From contig NZ_OBMJ01000001.1 in assembly GCF_900199205.1 (NCBI RefSeq), positions 1,674,001-1,738,000 of the forward strand: a stretch of DNA of 64,000 bases, read 5' to 3'. Position 1 is the stretch's first letter. Each line of letters begins with the position of its first letter. The position numbers were made by a program, and so were the translations under genes. The notes beneath the pieces are model-generated. The model saw nothing but the letters and a program-made list of their open reading frames with translations. It did not search any database and was not told where the DNA came from. The DNA comes from Streptomyces sp. 1331.2 (lineage in GTDB: Bacteria; Actinomycetota; Actinomycetes; Streptomycetales; Streptomycetaceae). This document shows, in pieces, positions 32,740 to 41,860 of this stretch.

Positions 32740-33582
32740 TCATCCGGCGGCCCGGGTGGGGTGGTCACTCGTCACCGGCGGCAGCAGGCCGAGTTCCACC
32801 GCGCGGGCGCCGGCCTGGAACCGCGAGTTGGCGCCGAGTTCGCGGGTGATCTCGGCGACGTTGCGCCGGTAGGTGCGCACGGACATGCCGAGGTCCCGGG
32901 CGGCGACCTCGTCGGTGCGTCCGGAGCTGAGCGCCAGCAGGATCCGCCGGGCCAGGGCGCTGCGGGTCCGCTCGCTCAGCCGCCGGTGGTCGGCCAGCGG
33001 GGCGCTGCCGTTCCAGGAGGCCAGGAATAGGGTGCGCAGGTTGCGCAGCACGGCCGGGGCCCGCATCAGGATGGCCTCCCGGGACGGCCCGGCCGCCCGG
33101 GACCAGACCACACTCACCAGGCCGTCGGCGAGCACCATGTCCTGCAACACCGCTCCCACCAGCCGGACTTCGACGCCGGCCGCGTACTTCTCCAGCCGTT
33201 CCAGCAGCAGCCGGTTCTCCAGCAGGCCGACCCCGGCGAGCAGCCGGACGTCCACCCCGCGCGCCGCGGCCCGGCCCAGGCAGGACACCAGCCGGGTGAT
33301 CTCCTCGTCGTGGTGCCCCGAGAGCACCACGGCCAGGGAACGGGCGGCCGACCCCACCAGCTGCTCGGTGGTCTCGCTGCCCTCCTCCGGCCCCAGCGCG
33401 GTCAGCAGCCTGCCCTCGCTGCGGTGCCGGTCGACGGCGAATTCGACCAGTCGGCGGGCCTCCAGCAGCATGCTCTCGATTTCCCCGCTGGACGGTTTTC
33501 GCGCCGCCTGTTCGGGCAGTGCATTCGCCCCGGCGGGCACGGTGATGACGGCGGACGGATCATTGACAGGCGTACTCGGCAC
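32740..33582 (-). CDS. LuxR-type transcriptional regulator
   Basis: 280 residues with a C-terminal helix-turn-helix (about 205-275: LSERTRSALARRILLALSSG, then DEVAARDLGMSVRTYRRNV). The N-terminal part is a helical/alpha-beta sensor with no clear ligand motif; there is no receiver Asp pocket and no Walker A. Start GTG 33582 follows AGGGGGAATT. At the edge of the lipopeptide cluster, it is the only pathway-type regulator seen there and probably controls the operons to its left. Confidence 0.8.
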   Translation of the reverse strand: MPSTPVNDPSAVITVPAGANALPEQAARKPSSGEIESMLLEARRLVEFAVDRHRSEGRLLTALGPEEGSETTEQLVGSAARSLAVVLSGHHDEEITRLVSCLGRAAARGVDVRLLAGVGLLENRLLLERLEKYAAGVEVRLVGAVLQDMVLADGLVSVVWSRAAGPSREAILMRAPAVLRNLRTLFLASWNGSAPLADHRRLSERTRSALARRILLALSSGRTDEVAARDLGMSVRTYRRNVAEITRELGANSRFQAGARAVELGLLPPVTSDHPTRAAG

Positions 33583-33744
33583 AATTCCCCCTGCTGCTCG
33601 ACTCGCAACGTCCGTTCAGGAGGGCATGGGGGCCGGCCGCTTGTCACACGAACGAAACGGCCGTCTTCGAGGCACGGCACCTGCCGAGAGCCCCCGCTCT
33701 CTCCACGGACTTCACCCTAGGAGCCGCCGTTCGAAGGGGTCAAA

Positions 33745-33766
33745 CAGTTGCACGCCAAAGCAACTG
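33745..33766. promoter_or_regulatory. Inverted repeat upstream of the LuxR-type regulator
   Basis: CAGTTGC (33745-33751) and GCAACTG (33760-33766) form a 7-bp perfect inverted repeat with an 8-nt spacer, in the 424-nt gap between the regulator and the YhgE-like gene. It may be an operator for the regulator. The rest of that gap (33583-34006) has no gene that I can support. Confidence 0.35.
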
Positions 33767-33952
33767 CGCCGCCCTGCGGGCGGTTTCGGGAATTTCCGCC
33801 CGACCCCGTCGGCGGGCCACGACCGTCGCCCGAGCCGCGAGGGCCGACTGGGGAGCCGGCGCCTTCGACGCCATCCACCCTCCTCCGTCGGCTCCGCCGA
33901 GAAGTCCGCTGTGGCCCCCGCCATGGCATGCTCCGATCCGCAGGTAGTAAAT

Positions 33953-33962
33953 TAGTTGAGTA
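33953..33962 (+). promoter_or_regulatory. Shared motif TAGTTGAGTA (site 1)
   Basis: A ten-base AT-rich near-palindrome 45 nt upstream of the YhgE-like start. Close copies sit upstream of the SnoaL-like gene (35841) and the PadR gene (35912). It is a candidate PadR operator. Confidence 0.45.
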
Positions 33963-34006
33963 ATGTACTCGGCAGGCAACTCGGCAGGCACTGCGGAAGG
34001 TCGTCC

Positions 34007-35299
34007 ATGTCCCCCACCCATCCGTTCGCGGTGCTGCGCACCAGGCCCCTGTGGGCCGGCACCGGCGTCATCCTCGGCGCGGTCGCGCTGCTCTTCTCCC
34101 TCTTCTACCTGGGCGCGAACATCAACCCGTCGGGGTCGGTACGCGGCCTTCCGGTCGGCCTGGTCAACGCCGACCGAGGCATCACGGTGGACGGGAAGCG
34201 GCTCGCCTTCGGCGAGCAGGCCGTCACGGCGATCACCAAGGAGGCCCACCGCGAGGTGTCCTGGCAGGTCCTGGACCAGAAGGAGGCCGAGCAGCGTCTG
34301 GGGTCGGGGCGGCTGTACGGCGCGCTCGTCATTCCTGAGGGCTTCTCCGCCTCGATCGCCGCGCTGGGCGGGCCCGCGGCGGCCGGCCCGCCGACCCGCC
34401 CGGCGCTGACGGTGCTGACCAACCCGTCGGCGAGCAGCATGGGCTCCGGCATGGCGAGTCGGATCACCCAGCAGGCCGCCCACTCCTTCTCCCTCGCCCT
34501 CGGCACCAAGCTCTCCCAACGAGCCCAGGCGCAAGGCGGGCAGTCGGGCGCGGCCGAGCGGCTGCTGCTGGCGGATCCGGTGGCGGTGCAGGTCCAGGAC
34601 GGGCATCCGCTCGGGTCGCACAGCGGCATGGGGCTGAGCGCCTTCTACTACGCACTGGTGCTGGTGGTGTGCGGCATGCTGGGCGCCAACGTGGTGAACA
34701 GCCAGGTGGACGTGGCCCTCGGGTACGCGCACAGCGACATCGGGCCCTGGCGCCGACGCCGTCCGCTGCTGCGGGCGTCGCGGGTGCAGACCCTCACGGT
34801 GGGCAGCGCGCTGATCGCGGGCCTGTCGGTGGTGATGGCCACGCTGGTGCTGGCGGTCGCGGCCGGTCCGCTGGGGATGGATGCCCCGCACCTGCCGCTG
34901 CTGTGGCTGTACTCGGTGGGCACGGTGGCCACGGTCGGGCTCGGCGCGCTCGCGCTGCTCTCGGCGTTCGGGACGCCCGGGATGCTGCTGGTGACGCTGG
35001 TGTTCATCGCGATGGCGGTGCCCACCGCGGGGGCGTCCACGCCCGTCGAGGCGCTGCCCGGCTTCTTCCGGTTCCTGGCGGAGTTCGAACCGCTGCGGCA
35101 GATCACCGCGGGCGTGCGCGCCATCCTCTACTACGACGCCCAGGCGCAGGCCGGTCTCGCCCGGGGCTGGGCCATGATGGCGGCCGGTCTGGCCGGGGCG
35201 CTGGCGCTCGGATTCGGCATGACCCGCTTCTACGACCGCCGGGGCCTGCACCGGGAGCACGAGCCGAAGGCGGCCGTGGCCCCGGCAGCCGCCGCATGA
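34007..35299 (+). CDS. YhgE/Pip-type membrane protein (ABC-2 permease-like)
   Basis: 430 residues: one N-terminal transmembrane helix (VILGAVALLFSLFYLGANIN), a large extracytoplasmic region with the typical LPVGLVNADRGI, then about five transmembrane helices from residue 205. This layout is that of the YhgE/Pip family, large export-associated membrane proteins of unclear substrate. ATG 34007 was chosen because GGAAGG precedes it; an in-frame ATG 51 nt upstream lacks one. A strong hairpin follows the stop. The nearby PadR gene and shared motif suggest repression and drug-type induction. Confidence 0.8.
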   Translation: MSPTHPFAVLRTRPLWAGTGVILGAVALLFSLFYLGANINPSGSVRGLPVGLVNADRGITVDGKRLAFGEQAVTAITKEAHREVSWQVLDQKEAEQRLGSGRLYGALVIPEGFSASIAALGGPAAAGPPTRPALTVLTNPSASSMGSGMASRITQQAAHSFSLALGTKLSQRAQAQGGQSGAAERLLLADPVAVQVQDGHPLGSHSGMGLSAFYYALVLVVCGMLGANVVNSQVDVALGYAHSDIGPWRRRRPLLRASRVQTLTVGSALIAGLSVVMATLVLAVAAGPLGMDAPHLPLLWLYSVGTVATVGLGALALLSAFGTPGMLLVTLVFIAMAVPTAGASTPVEALPGFFRFLAEFEPLRQITAGVRAILYYDAQAQAGLARGWAMMAAGLAGALALGFGMTRFYDRRGLHREHEPKAAVAPAAAA

Positions 35300-35305
35300 C
35301 ACCCC

Positions 35306-35332
35306 TGGGGCCCGCCAACCCGGCGGGCCCCA
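35306..35332. terminator. Terminator hairpin after YhgE-like gene
   Basis: Arms 35306-35316 and 35322-35332 pair perfectly over 11 bp (GC-rich, loop aaccc), directly after the YhgE-like stop and before the convergent SnoaL-like gene. Confidence 0.8.
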
Positions 35333-35379
35333 GGGCCGCTCACGCCTACGGCCCTTCCGGCGGATCCTGCCGGACAGGC

Positions 35380-35820
35380 CTAGCGGCCGTTGATCACGTC
35401 GATCACGTCGGTCTCAGCCGTCCCTGCCGTCTCAGCCGCCGCTTCGGCGGCGATGCGGTCGAACTGGGCGCCCATCGCCTCGGCCAGCGCCTGGGCCGCC
35501 GACAGGGGCCGCACCATGACGGTGAAGTCGTCGATCTTCCCGTCCTCGTCGAAGTGCAGGAAGTCGCAGCCCTGGACCTGCCGGCCACCGACGGTCGCGG
35601 TGAAGACGAAGGCGTGGTCGCGTCCGTCGGGGTTCGCGATCTCCCGTACGTAGGCGAAGTCCTCGAAGACACGCAGCACGCCGCGCAGGATCGCCGCGGT
35701 GATCGCCTTGCCCGGGTAGGGCTTGAACGCGACGGGGCTGGTGAACACGACGTTCTCGGCGAGCAGATCGGCGATGGCCTGCTCGTCGCGGTCCTCGACG
35801 GCCTTGCGGAAGGGATGCAT
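35380..35820 (-). CDS. SnoaL-like (NTF2 fold) protein
   Basis: 146 residues of the cone-shaped SnoaL/NTF2 fold: DEQAIADLLAENVVFTSPV at the start, LRVFEDFAYVREIAN, then a beta-rich end (GCDFLHFDEDGKIDDFTVMV). Such proteins bind small hydrophobic molecules, and some are isomerases or cyclases; no catalytic residues can be assigned. ATG 35820 follows GGAG at 7 nt. It is divergent from the PadR gene with a copy of the shared motif 21 nt upstream of the start, so it is probably under PadR control. Confidence 0.75.
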   Translation of the reverse strand: MHPFRKAVEDRDEQAIADLLAENVVFTSPVAFKPYPGKAITAAILRGVLRVFEDFAYVREIANPDGRDHAFVFTATVGGRQVQGCDFLHFDEDGKIDDFTVMVRPLSAAQALAEAMGAQFDRIAAEAAAETAGTAETDVIDVINGR

Positions 35821-35840
35821 CGACTCGCTCCATACCCACA

Positions 35841-35850
35841 TAGTTGAATA
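35841..35850 (-). promoter_or_regulatory. Shared motif TAGTTGAATA (site 2)
   Basis: Second copy of the TAGTTGAnTA motif, just upstream of the SnoaL-like start (35820). It is 9 of 10 identical to site 1. Confidence 0.45.
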
Positions 35851-35911
35851 GATGCATCCGTGAGTATGGAGCAGGCGGCGGCGGGGTGTCCACAACCCCC
35901 GAATACTCGCA

Positions 35912-35921
35912 TTGTTGACTA
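35912..35921 (+). promoter_or_regulatory. Shared motif TTGTTGACTA (site 3)
   Basis: Third copy of the motif (8 of 10 identical to each of the others), 27 nt before the PadR start at 35948. It overlaps the expected promoter, as an autoregulatory operator would. Confidence 0.45.
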
Positions 35922-35947
35922 GACAGTGGGGGTGCTACGTTGCCCGC

Positions 35948-36514
35948 ATGGCTCTGCGGAACGCACTGATGGCAGCCCTCCTGGAGGGCGAGGCGTCCGG
36001 CTACGACCTCGCCAAGGGCTTCGACGCCTCCGTGGCCAACTTCTGGATGGCCACCCCCCAGCAGCTCTACCGCGAACTGGAGCGCATGGAGGCCGACGGC
36101 CTGATCGCCGCCCGGGTCATCCACCAGGAGAAGCGCCCCAACAAACGCCTCTTCTCCCTCACGGAGGCCGGCCGCACCGCCGTCCGCGCCTACACCGAGG
36201 AACTCCCGAGCAAGCCGAGCACCATCCGCGACGAGCTCTTGGTCAAGGTCCAGAGCGTCGACGCCGGCGACGCCGCTGCCGTCCGCGCCGCCGTCGCCGA
36301 ACGCATGGAATGGGCCCGCGCCAAGCTCGCCCGCTACGAACGCCTCCAGGTGAAACTGCTCGACGGCCGCACCGAGGAGCAGTACCTCGCCCACGCCGAA
36401 CGCATCGGCCCCTACCTCACGCTCCTGCGCGGCATGGCCTTCGAACGCGAGAACCTCAGCTGGGGAGACACCGCCCTACGCGTCCTCGACCGGCGCTCGG
36501 TCCTTCAGGACTGA
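35948..36514 (+). CDS. PadR-family transcriptional regulator
   Basis: 188 residues. The N-terminal winged helix is classic PadR (ALMAALLEGEASGYDLAKGF, then QLYRELERMEADGLI and a basic wing), followed by the helical dimerisation arm with LSWGDTALRVL near the end. PadR proteins usually repress exporters and are released by small molecules. ATG 35948 gives a normal PadR N-terminus; longer readings add unrelated residues. A nearly perfect hairpin follows at 36571. Confidence 0.88.
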   Translation: MALRNALMAALLEGEASGYDLAKGFDASVANFWMATPQQLYRELERMEADGLIAARVIHQEKRPNKRLFSLTEAGRTAVRAYTEELPSKPSTIRDELLVKVQSVDAGDAAAVRAAVAERMEWARAKLARYERLQVKLLDGRTEEQYLAHAERIGPYLTLLRGMAFERENLSWGDTALRVLDRRSVLQD

Positions 36515-36570
36515 ACGCACGGCACCGGTCGCCCCTGAGGCAACGCGTCCGTCGGCCGGCAGCGCGGCGG

Positions 36571-36599
36571 GCCCCGACACGCTCGGCGCGTGCCGGGGC
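36571..36599. terminator. Terminator hairpin between PadR and lipase genes
   Basis: Arms 36571-36581 and 36589-36599 pair over 11 bp with one mismatch and a 7-nt loop, between two convergent genes. Confidence 0.7.
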
Positions 36600-36615
36600 T
36601 GCCGCAGGCGGCCCG

Positions 36616-37938
36616 TCAGGACCGCACCGCCTCCGGCGCCAGCGAGTTGCCCCCCGGGATCGAGCCGCAGTCCGAGGGTGCCGGCCGGCCCGCGAACCGG
36701 TCGTTCAGCCAGCCCAGTGCCAGCGGCGCCCAGGGCGCCGGCACGCCGACGTGGCTGAGCAGGTCGAACTGGTCGTACTTGATCGCGCCGTTGCCGCTGT
36801 CGCAGTACTGCCGAGCCAGCGCCCGCACGTCGCCCGCGACCATCACCCCGTCGCCGGTGCCGATGCCGGCCGGGTTGTTGAAGGTCCCCTCCCAGAAGCC
36901 GCCACCGCCCTGCGCGATGTAGCCGGGCACGGTCGGCGTGCCGGCGCTGCCCAGGTTGACGCGATTCACGGCGGCCACGAACGGCGGCACCGAGTCGGGG
37001 TCGGCGTACTCCGGCTTGGCCATCTTCGCCCAGGTCAGCCCGGGGTACTGGCCGAGCGCGTTGACGATCGAGCCGTTCTGCAGCTTCTGGTGGACCTGCA
37101 GGCCGTAGTCGCTCAGGTAGGGCGTCAGGTCCAGGCCGTAGGAGCGGGAAACGCCGATCAACGCCAACGGGATCAGGCCGTTCCACACCAGCGCGCCGTC
37201 GACGTACTTGAGGTTGTGGGCCGGATCGACCAGCAGGCCGCCTTCGGCGAAGCCGACCAGGTGCCGGTTCACCTCGGGGGCGTAGCTCGGGGCCAGCGCG
37301 GCGGCCCAGCTGGTGGCGACGGCGCCGCCGGAGTAGCCCATCAGCCCGAACTCGGTGTCGGCGCCCAGGCCGGTGGCGGCGGAGTTGGTCGCGGCCCGGA
37401 TCGAGTCCAGCGTGTTGGTGCCGTACTCGGGGCCGGCCCCGAAGTCGGCCGACTGGCCCTCGGTGTCCGGAACCACCACGTCGTAGCCCTGGAGCAGCAA
37501 CGGCACCACGAACATCGCCTCGGAGTTGGCGATCACCCCGCCCAGCGTGACATCGCCGGCGATCGCCCGGGACGGCCCGTCGGCGGGGTTGAGCGAGTCG
37601 TAGAACGACTGGTAGGAGACCGCCCTGCGGCCGTCGCCGCCCGGTGCCCGGAGCACGGTGGTCACGTTGGCGGACGGTCGGCCCTGGGCGTCGGTGCTGC
37701 GGTAGAGCAGCTGGATCGCGGTCACCGGGGTCGGGATGCCGACCAGGTGGTAGGGCAGTTGGCGGGTCTTCAGCACGGTGCCGGGCGACAGCGAGGCGAG
37801 CGGCGCGCTGCCGTCGTAGACGTAGAACCGGTCGGTGGCGCTCGGCGTGCTCGCGACCGCGCCGGCCACCGGGGCGGCGGTGACGGCCACCGCCGCGGCG
37901 AGGGCGGTGGCCAGGAGTCGAGCGGCGGTTGTGGACAT
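36616..37938 (-). CDS. Secreted lipase (secretory LIP family)
   Basis: 440 residues. A Sec signal peptide covers about the first 29 residues (STTAARLL, hydrophobic Ala/Val core, PVAGAVA). The alpha/beta-hydrolase elbow is GYSGGAVA (GxSxG), and the region around PGYDVVVPDTEGQ-like sequence (LLQGYDVVVPDTEGQSADF) is typical of secretory lipases that cleave esters or acylglycerols outside the cell. ATG 37938 is close behind GGGGAG, so a GTG 15 nt upstream is possible; both keep the signal peptide. Divergent from a PucR-type regulator, which may control it. Confidence 0.85.
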   Translation of the reverse strand: MSTTAARLLATALAAAVAVTAAPVAGAVASTPSATDRFYVYDGSAPLASLSPGTVLKTRQLPYHLVGIPTPVTAIQLLYRSTDAQGRPSANVTTVLRAPGGDGRRAVSYQSFYDSLNPADGPSRAIAGDVTLGGVIANSEAMFVVPLLLQGYDVVVPDTEGQSADFGAGPEYGTNTLDSIRAATNSAATGLGADTEFGLMGYSGGAVATSWAAALAPSYAPEVNRHLVGFAEGGLLVDPAHNLKYVDGALVWNGLIPLALIGVSRSYGLDLTPYLSDYGLQVHQKLQNGSIVNALGQYPGLTWAKMAKPEYADPDSVPPFVAAVNRVNLGSAGTPTVPGYIAQGGGGFWEGTFNNPAGIGTGDGVMVAGDVRALARQYCDSGNGAIKYDQFDLLSHVGVPAPWAPLALGWLNDRFAGRPAPSDCGSIPGGNSLAPEAVRS

Positions 37939-38124
37939 GTCTCCCCGATTCACAGGTGGGTCCGCCGGGTGGGGCGGCTGAGCGGGCGTCAGGCGCGGGC
38001 CCGCTGCCGGGTGTCGTGAGGACGATCCCGTTGTCAACTGGTGGGTAACTTCGGATGACAATGATGGCCGTCCGGCCGCCGGTCCGCTCCTGGGCATCGC
38101 TCACAAACTTTCGCGAGGTGGATT

Positions 38125-39462
38125 GTGATCGCACCCCAGACCGCGACCGGCTCCCCCACGCCCCTGGCCGGCTCCCTCGGGGACGCGGTCGGCTCCCGCG
38201 GAGCCGCGACCGGCGACTCGGCGCCGCGGTGCGGCGGGCAGCCGCTGCATCAGCGACTGCTGACCGACCTGCCGCTCCTGGTGCCCGCGGTGCTGACCAG
38301 GCTGCTGGACCAGCTGCCGGCGTACGCCGCCATGCCGCCCGAGCAGGTGCGCGGCGAGATCACCCGGGCCACCGAGCACGGGATCCGGCACTTCGTCGAG
38401 GTCCTGCGCACCGGCGAACTGCCGGGCCGGGAACTGCTGGAGAAGATCAGCGAGTCCTCGGCCCAGCGGGCGGACGAGGGGATCCCGCTGGAGGCCGTGG
38501 TCGGCGCCTACCACCTGGGCGCCGAGGAGTGCGCCACCCGGATCCTGGCCACCGCCGAACCCGGCGACCTGCCGGACGTGCTGCGCGCCCAGCACCGGTT
38601 GCTCGGCTACCTACGGCTGGTCAGCTGTGCGGTGGCCACCGGCTACGTGCGCGAGCGGCAGGCCGCGCTCGGCGAGGAGCAGGTGGCCCGGCAGGCGCTG
38701 CTCTCCCGGCTGCTGGAGGGCGGCAGCCCGCAGGCCGCGGCCGACCGGGCCGGCCTGCCGCTGCCGCCCAGTTACCTGGTGCTGAGCATCGCGGCCGGAC
38801 CGCACCCCGACGAGCTGCTGCCCGGCGTCAACCGCTCGGTCGCGGCGCGCCGCAAGGTCCGCCGGCTGCGGCACGAGCTGGAGCGGCAGAGCCGCGGGGT
38901 GCCGCTGACCGCGCTGTCCGAGGAGGGCGGCCTGGCGCTGCTCCCGCAGGAGACGCCGGTGGCCGGGCTCGGCGACGCCGACTGGGTCCGGCTGGGCGCC
39001 CTGGTCGAGCAGCTCGGCCGGATCTGCGGCGCCGAACTGCTGGTGGCCGCGGCCGCCGCCGCGCCGGACGGGGTGGCCGAGGCGGCCCGGCTGGTCGGGG
39101 AGGTGCGCCAGGTGGCGCAGGCGGCCGGGCTCGGTACGGGCCTGTACCGGCTGGACGACGTGCTGCTGGAGTACCAGTTGAGCCGCCCGGGCCCGGCCCG
39201 GGACGGGTTGGCCGCGCTGCTCGCGCCACTGGCCGGGCGCCCGGAGCTGCTGGAGACGTTACGCGCGTTCCAGGCCGCCGGGTTCGACCGGCGCCAGGCG
39301 GCCACCCGGCTGCGGGTGCACCCGAACACCGTGGACTACCGGCTGCGCAAGGCCACCGCGCTCACCGGCCTGGACCCGGCCCGGAGCGGCGAGCTGCCGA
39401 TGCTGCGGGCGGCACTGGCGGCCTTCGACGCGGCAGCGCGCGAGCGGCCGACCAGCGGCTGA
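38125..39462 (+). CDS. PucR/CdaR-type transcriptional regulator with a TTA codon
   Basis: 445 residues. The C-terminal PucR-type helix-turn-helix is clear (LLETLRAFQAAGFDRRQAAT, then LRVHPNTVDYRLRKATALTG). The N-terminal half contains the RsbT-antagonist-like helical region (EQVRGEITRATEHGIRHF, EGIPLEAVVGAYHLGAEE) common in Streptomyces PucR proteins. Start GTG 38125 follows GCGAGGTGG. A TTA leucine codon at 39259-39261 makes translation depend on the bldA tRNA. Its divergent neighbour is the secreted lipase, a plausible target. Confidence 0.85.
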   Translation: MIAPQTATGSPTPLAGSLGDAVGSRGAATGDSAPRCGGQPLHQRLLTDLPLLVPAVLTRLLDQLPAYAAMPPEQVRGEITRATEHGIRHFVEVLRTGELPGRELLEKISESSAQRADEGIPLEAVVGAYHLGAEECATRILATAEPGDLPDVLRAQHRLLGYLRLVSCAVATGYVRERQAALGEEQVARQALLSRLLEGGSPQAAADRAGLPLPPSYLVLSIAAGPHPDELLPGVNRSVAARRKVRRLRHELERQSRGVPLTALSEEGGLALLPQETPVAGLGDADWVRLGALVEQLGRICGAELLVAAAAAAPDGVAEAARLVGEVRQVAQAAGLGTGLYRLDDVLLEYQLSRPGPARDGLAALLAPLAGRPELLETLRAFQAAGFDRRQAATRLRVHPNTVDYRLRKATALTGLDPARSGELPMLRAALAAFDAAARERPTSG

Positions 39463-39563
39463 CGGGTTCGGGGCTCCTTGAGGCAGGTTGCCGAGCTGGG
39501 CAGTCCCCGCCGAGCCGGCCTGCGCGCCGGCGGTCCGCCGCCGACGTGCACGGCGGGCGCGTG

Positions 39564-41024
39564 TCAGTTCGGGACCGGGCTCGGCGCCGGGTGGTGGCCG
39601 ATGGGCGACGCCACCTCGGGACGCCCGAGTGGCAGGACGGTGTCGGCGTGGGCGGACACCAGGGGCAGGTCGTGACTGACGAGGACGACGGCCAGGCCCC
39701 GGGTGTCCCGTAGGTCGCGCAGGAGTTCCATGATGCCGTCGGCGGTGTCGGCGTCGAGGGCGGAGGTGATCTCGTCGCAGAGCAGGACGTCGGGTTCGGC
39801 GGCCAGGGCTCGGGCGATGGAGACGCGCTGGCGCTGTCCGCCGGAGAGTTCGTGGGGGTGGCGGGCGGCGTGGTCGGGGGTGAGGCCCACGGAGGTCAGC
39901 AGGTCGGCGACGCGCTCGGCGCAGCGGTCGGCGGCCAGGGCGAAATGGAGCTTCAGCGGGCGGGTGAGGGTGACCCCGACGGTGTGGGCGGGGTTGAGGG
40001 CGCCGAGCGGGTTCTGGGGGACGAGTTGGATGCGGCGGCGCTGGTCGCGGGTACGGCGCCGGTAGGAGGGTGCCAGGGCTTCGCCGGCGAGGGTGATGCT
40101 GCCGGCGTCGGGCCGGTGAAGGCCGGCAAGGGTGCGTAGCAGGGTGGTCTTGCCGCAGCCGGACGGGCCGGTGATGCCGGTGAGGGTGCCGGGCGGCAGG
40201 TTGAGGTCGAAGGCGGTCAGGACGTGGTGGCGCTCGCGGCCCGTGCCGACGGTGGCGCGCAGTGCCGTCACCTCGACGATGGGCTCGGTCCCGGGGGCCG
40301 GGGTGTGACGGCGCTCGGCCGGGGCCGGAGAGACGGCCGGGGCGGTGGTGGGGCGGGCCGGCCACAGCGCGAGGACGTGGTCGGCGCAGCGGGCGACGAA
40401 GTCGGGGTCGTGGCTGGTGAGGGCGATGGCGATGTCGTCGGAGGCCGCGATGTCGCGCAGGAGCTCCGCGATGTCGTCGCGCAGAGCGGGGTCGAGGCCG
40501 GCGGTGGGTTCGTCGAGCAGGAGGATCGCCGGGCGGCGGGCGAGGGCGCGGGCGAGGGCGACGCGCCGTTGCTGTCCGCCGGACAGGGCTGCCGGGCGGC
40601 GGCGTTCGAGGCCTTCGCCGAGCGGGAGGTGGACGGTGCGCAGCAGCTCCGGGACGGAGGTGCTGCGGCGGTCGGCGGCGGTCTCGGTGACGAGGCGGTC
40701 GACGCGCATGCGGGGGTTGAGTCCGGAGCCGGGGTCCTGGCCGACGTAGGCGAGCTGGTGGCGGCGCAGGCGGCGCAGTTCCTCGGGCGGGAGGGTGAGG
40801 ATGTCGTGGCCGAGGACGGTGAGGTGTCCGGCGGTGACGTGCGCGCCGGGTGGGAGGGCGCCGGTGAGGGCGCGCAGAAGGGTGGTCTTGCCGGCGCCGG
40901 AGGGTCCGGTGATGGCGGTGATGCGGCCCGGGGTGAGGGTGAGGGTGGCGTCGGTGAGCAGCTGCGCGCCGTGCAGGGCGATGGACAGTGCGGTGGCGTG
41001 GGCGGCGGGGGCGGGGGTGCTCAC
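39564..41024 (-). CDS. Fused double ATPase of an oligopeptide/nickel-type ABC importer
   Basis: 486 residues with two complete ATPase domains. The first has GPSGAGKTTLL, LSGGQQRRVALARA and LLLDEPTAGLD; the second has GPSGCGKTTLL, LSGGQRQRVSIARA and VLLCDEITSALD. This corresponds to DppD and DppF fused into one chain. GTG start at 41024 overlaps the permease stop. It powers the importer with the two permeases and lipoprotein upstream. The iron box ahead of the operon suggests uptake of a metal-chelate rather than peptides. Confidence 0.9.
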   Translation of the reverse strand: MSTPAPAAHATALSIALHGAQLLTDATLTLTPGRITAITGPSGAGKTTLLRALTGALPPGAHVTAGHLTVLGHDILTLPPEELRRLRRHQLAYVGQDPGSGLNPRMRVDRLVTETAADRRSTSVPELLRTVHLPLGEGLERRRPAALSGGQQRRVALARALARRPAILLLDEPTAGLDPALRDDIAELLRDIAASDDIAIALTSHDPDFVARCADHVLALWPARPTTAPAVSPAPAERRHTPAPGTEPIVEVTALRATVGTGRERHHVLTAFDLNLPPGTLTGITGPSGCGKTTLLRTLAGLHRPDAGSITLAGEALAPSYRRRTRDQRRRIQLVPQNPLGALNPAHTVGVTLTRPLKLHFALAADRCAERVADLLTSVGLTPDHAARHPHELSGGQRQRVSIARALAAEPDVLLCDEITSALDADTADGIMELLRDLRDTRGLAVVLVSHDLPLVSAHADTVLPLGRPEVASPIGHHPAPSPVPN

Positions 41025-41860
41025 AGCGGGGTCTCCGGGGTGGGCCGGGCGGGGGCGAGGGCTTCGGCGGCGAGGTTGACGCTGATGGCGAGCAGGCCGA
41101 TGGCCAGGCAGGGGGCGCCGACGGCCCAGGGGTTGAGGGTGATGCCGGCGGCGTTCTCGCGGATCATCAGTGCCCAGTCGGCTTCGGGGGGTTGGGGTCC
41201 GAGCTGGAGGAATGCGGCGACGGAGACGATGTAGATGCCTTCGACGAAGCGCAGGCCGAACAGGGCGAGGACGGTGGAGCGCAGGTTGGGAAGGACCTCG
41301 CGCACGGTCAGGTGCCACAGTTTCTCGCCGCCTGCCGCTGCGGCTTCGATGTAGCCGGTGGTGGCGATGGGGGCGGCCGCGGCGGCGACGATCCGGACCG
41401 CGTACGGGATGCCGAGGAGGGTGGCGGCGGCTGCGACGGCCAGGCGTCCTCCGGCGGGCCAGGCCAGGGCGATGAGCATGATGGCGAGGACGGAGGGCAG
41501 CAGGATCGTCAGGTCGGCGGCGCGTTCGATCCACCGGCCGAGCACCGGGCGCAGTGCGGCGATGATGCCGATGGCGGTGGCGGCCGCGGTGACGACGAGG
41601 GCGATGACCAGGGCGGTGGCGATCAGGGGTGCGCCGCCACTCAGGAGGCGGCTGAGGACGTCGCGGCCGAGCTGGTCTCCGCCCAGCGGTGCGCCGGCTC
41701 CGGCTTCGGCGTAGGGGAAGGTGACCGGCGCGTCGATCGGGTGCGGGGCCAGGAGCGGCCCGGTGAGGGCGAGGAGGACGAGCAGGAGGGCCGGAACGGC
41801 ACGCAGGAGCACACGCCGGGTTCGGCGGGTGGTGGGCACGTTCGTGGTCGGGGCGGTCAT
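41021..41860 (-). CDS. ABC importer permease (DppC type)
   Basis: 279 residues, about six transmembrane helices, with the conserved cytoplasmic loop EAAAAGGEKLWHLTVREVLPN that contacts the ATPase and the family-typical APLGGDQLGRDVLSRLLSG near the start. ATG 41860 overlaps the stop of the DppB-type permease. It is the second membrane subunit of the importer. Confidence 0.9.
   Translation of the reverse strand: MTAPTTNVPTTRRTRRVLLRAVPALLLVLLALTGPLLAPHPIDAPVTFPYAEAGAGAPLGGDQLGRDVLSRLLSGGAPLIATALVIALVVTAAATAIGIIAALRPVLGRWIERAADLTILLPSVLAIMLIALAWPAGGRLAVAAAATLLGIPYAVRIVAAAAAPIATTGYIEAAAAGGEKLWHLTVREVLPNLRSTVLALFGLRFVEGIYIVSVAAFLQLGPQPPEADWALMIRENAAGITLNPWAVGAPCLAIGLLAISVNLAAEALAPARPTPETPL

Noticed and set aside
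35432..36394. Long minus-strand frame overlapping PadR and the SnoaL-like gene
   Set aside because: Antisense to a convincing PadR protein, and its second half is an out-of-frame reading of the SnoaL-like gene.
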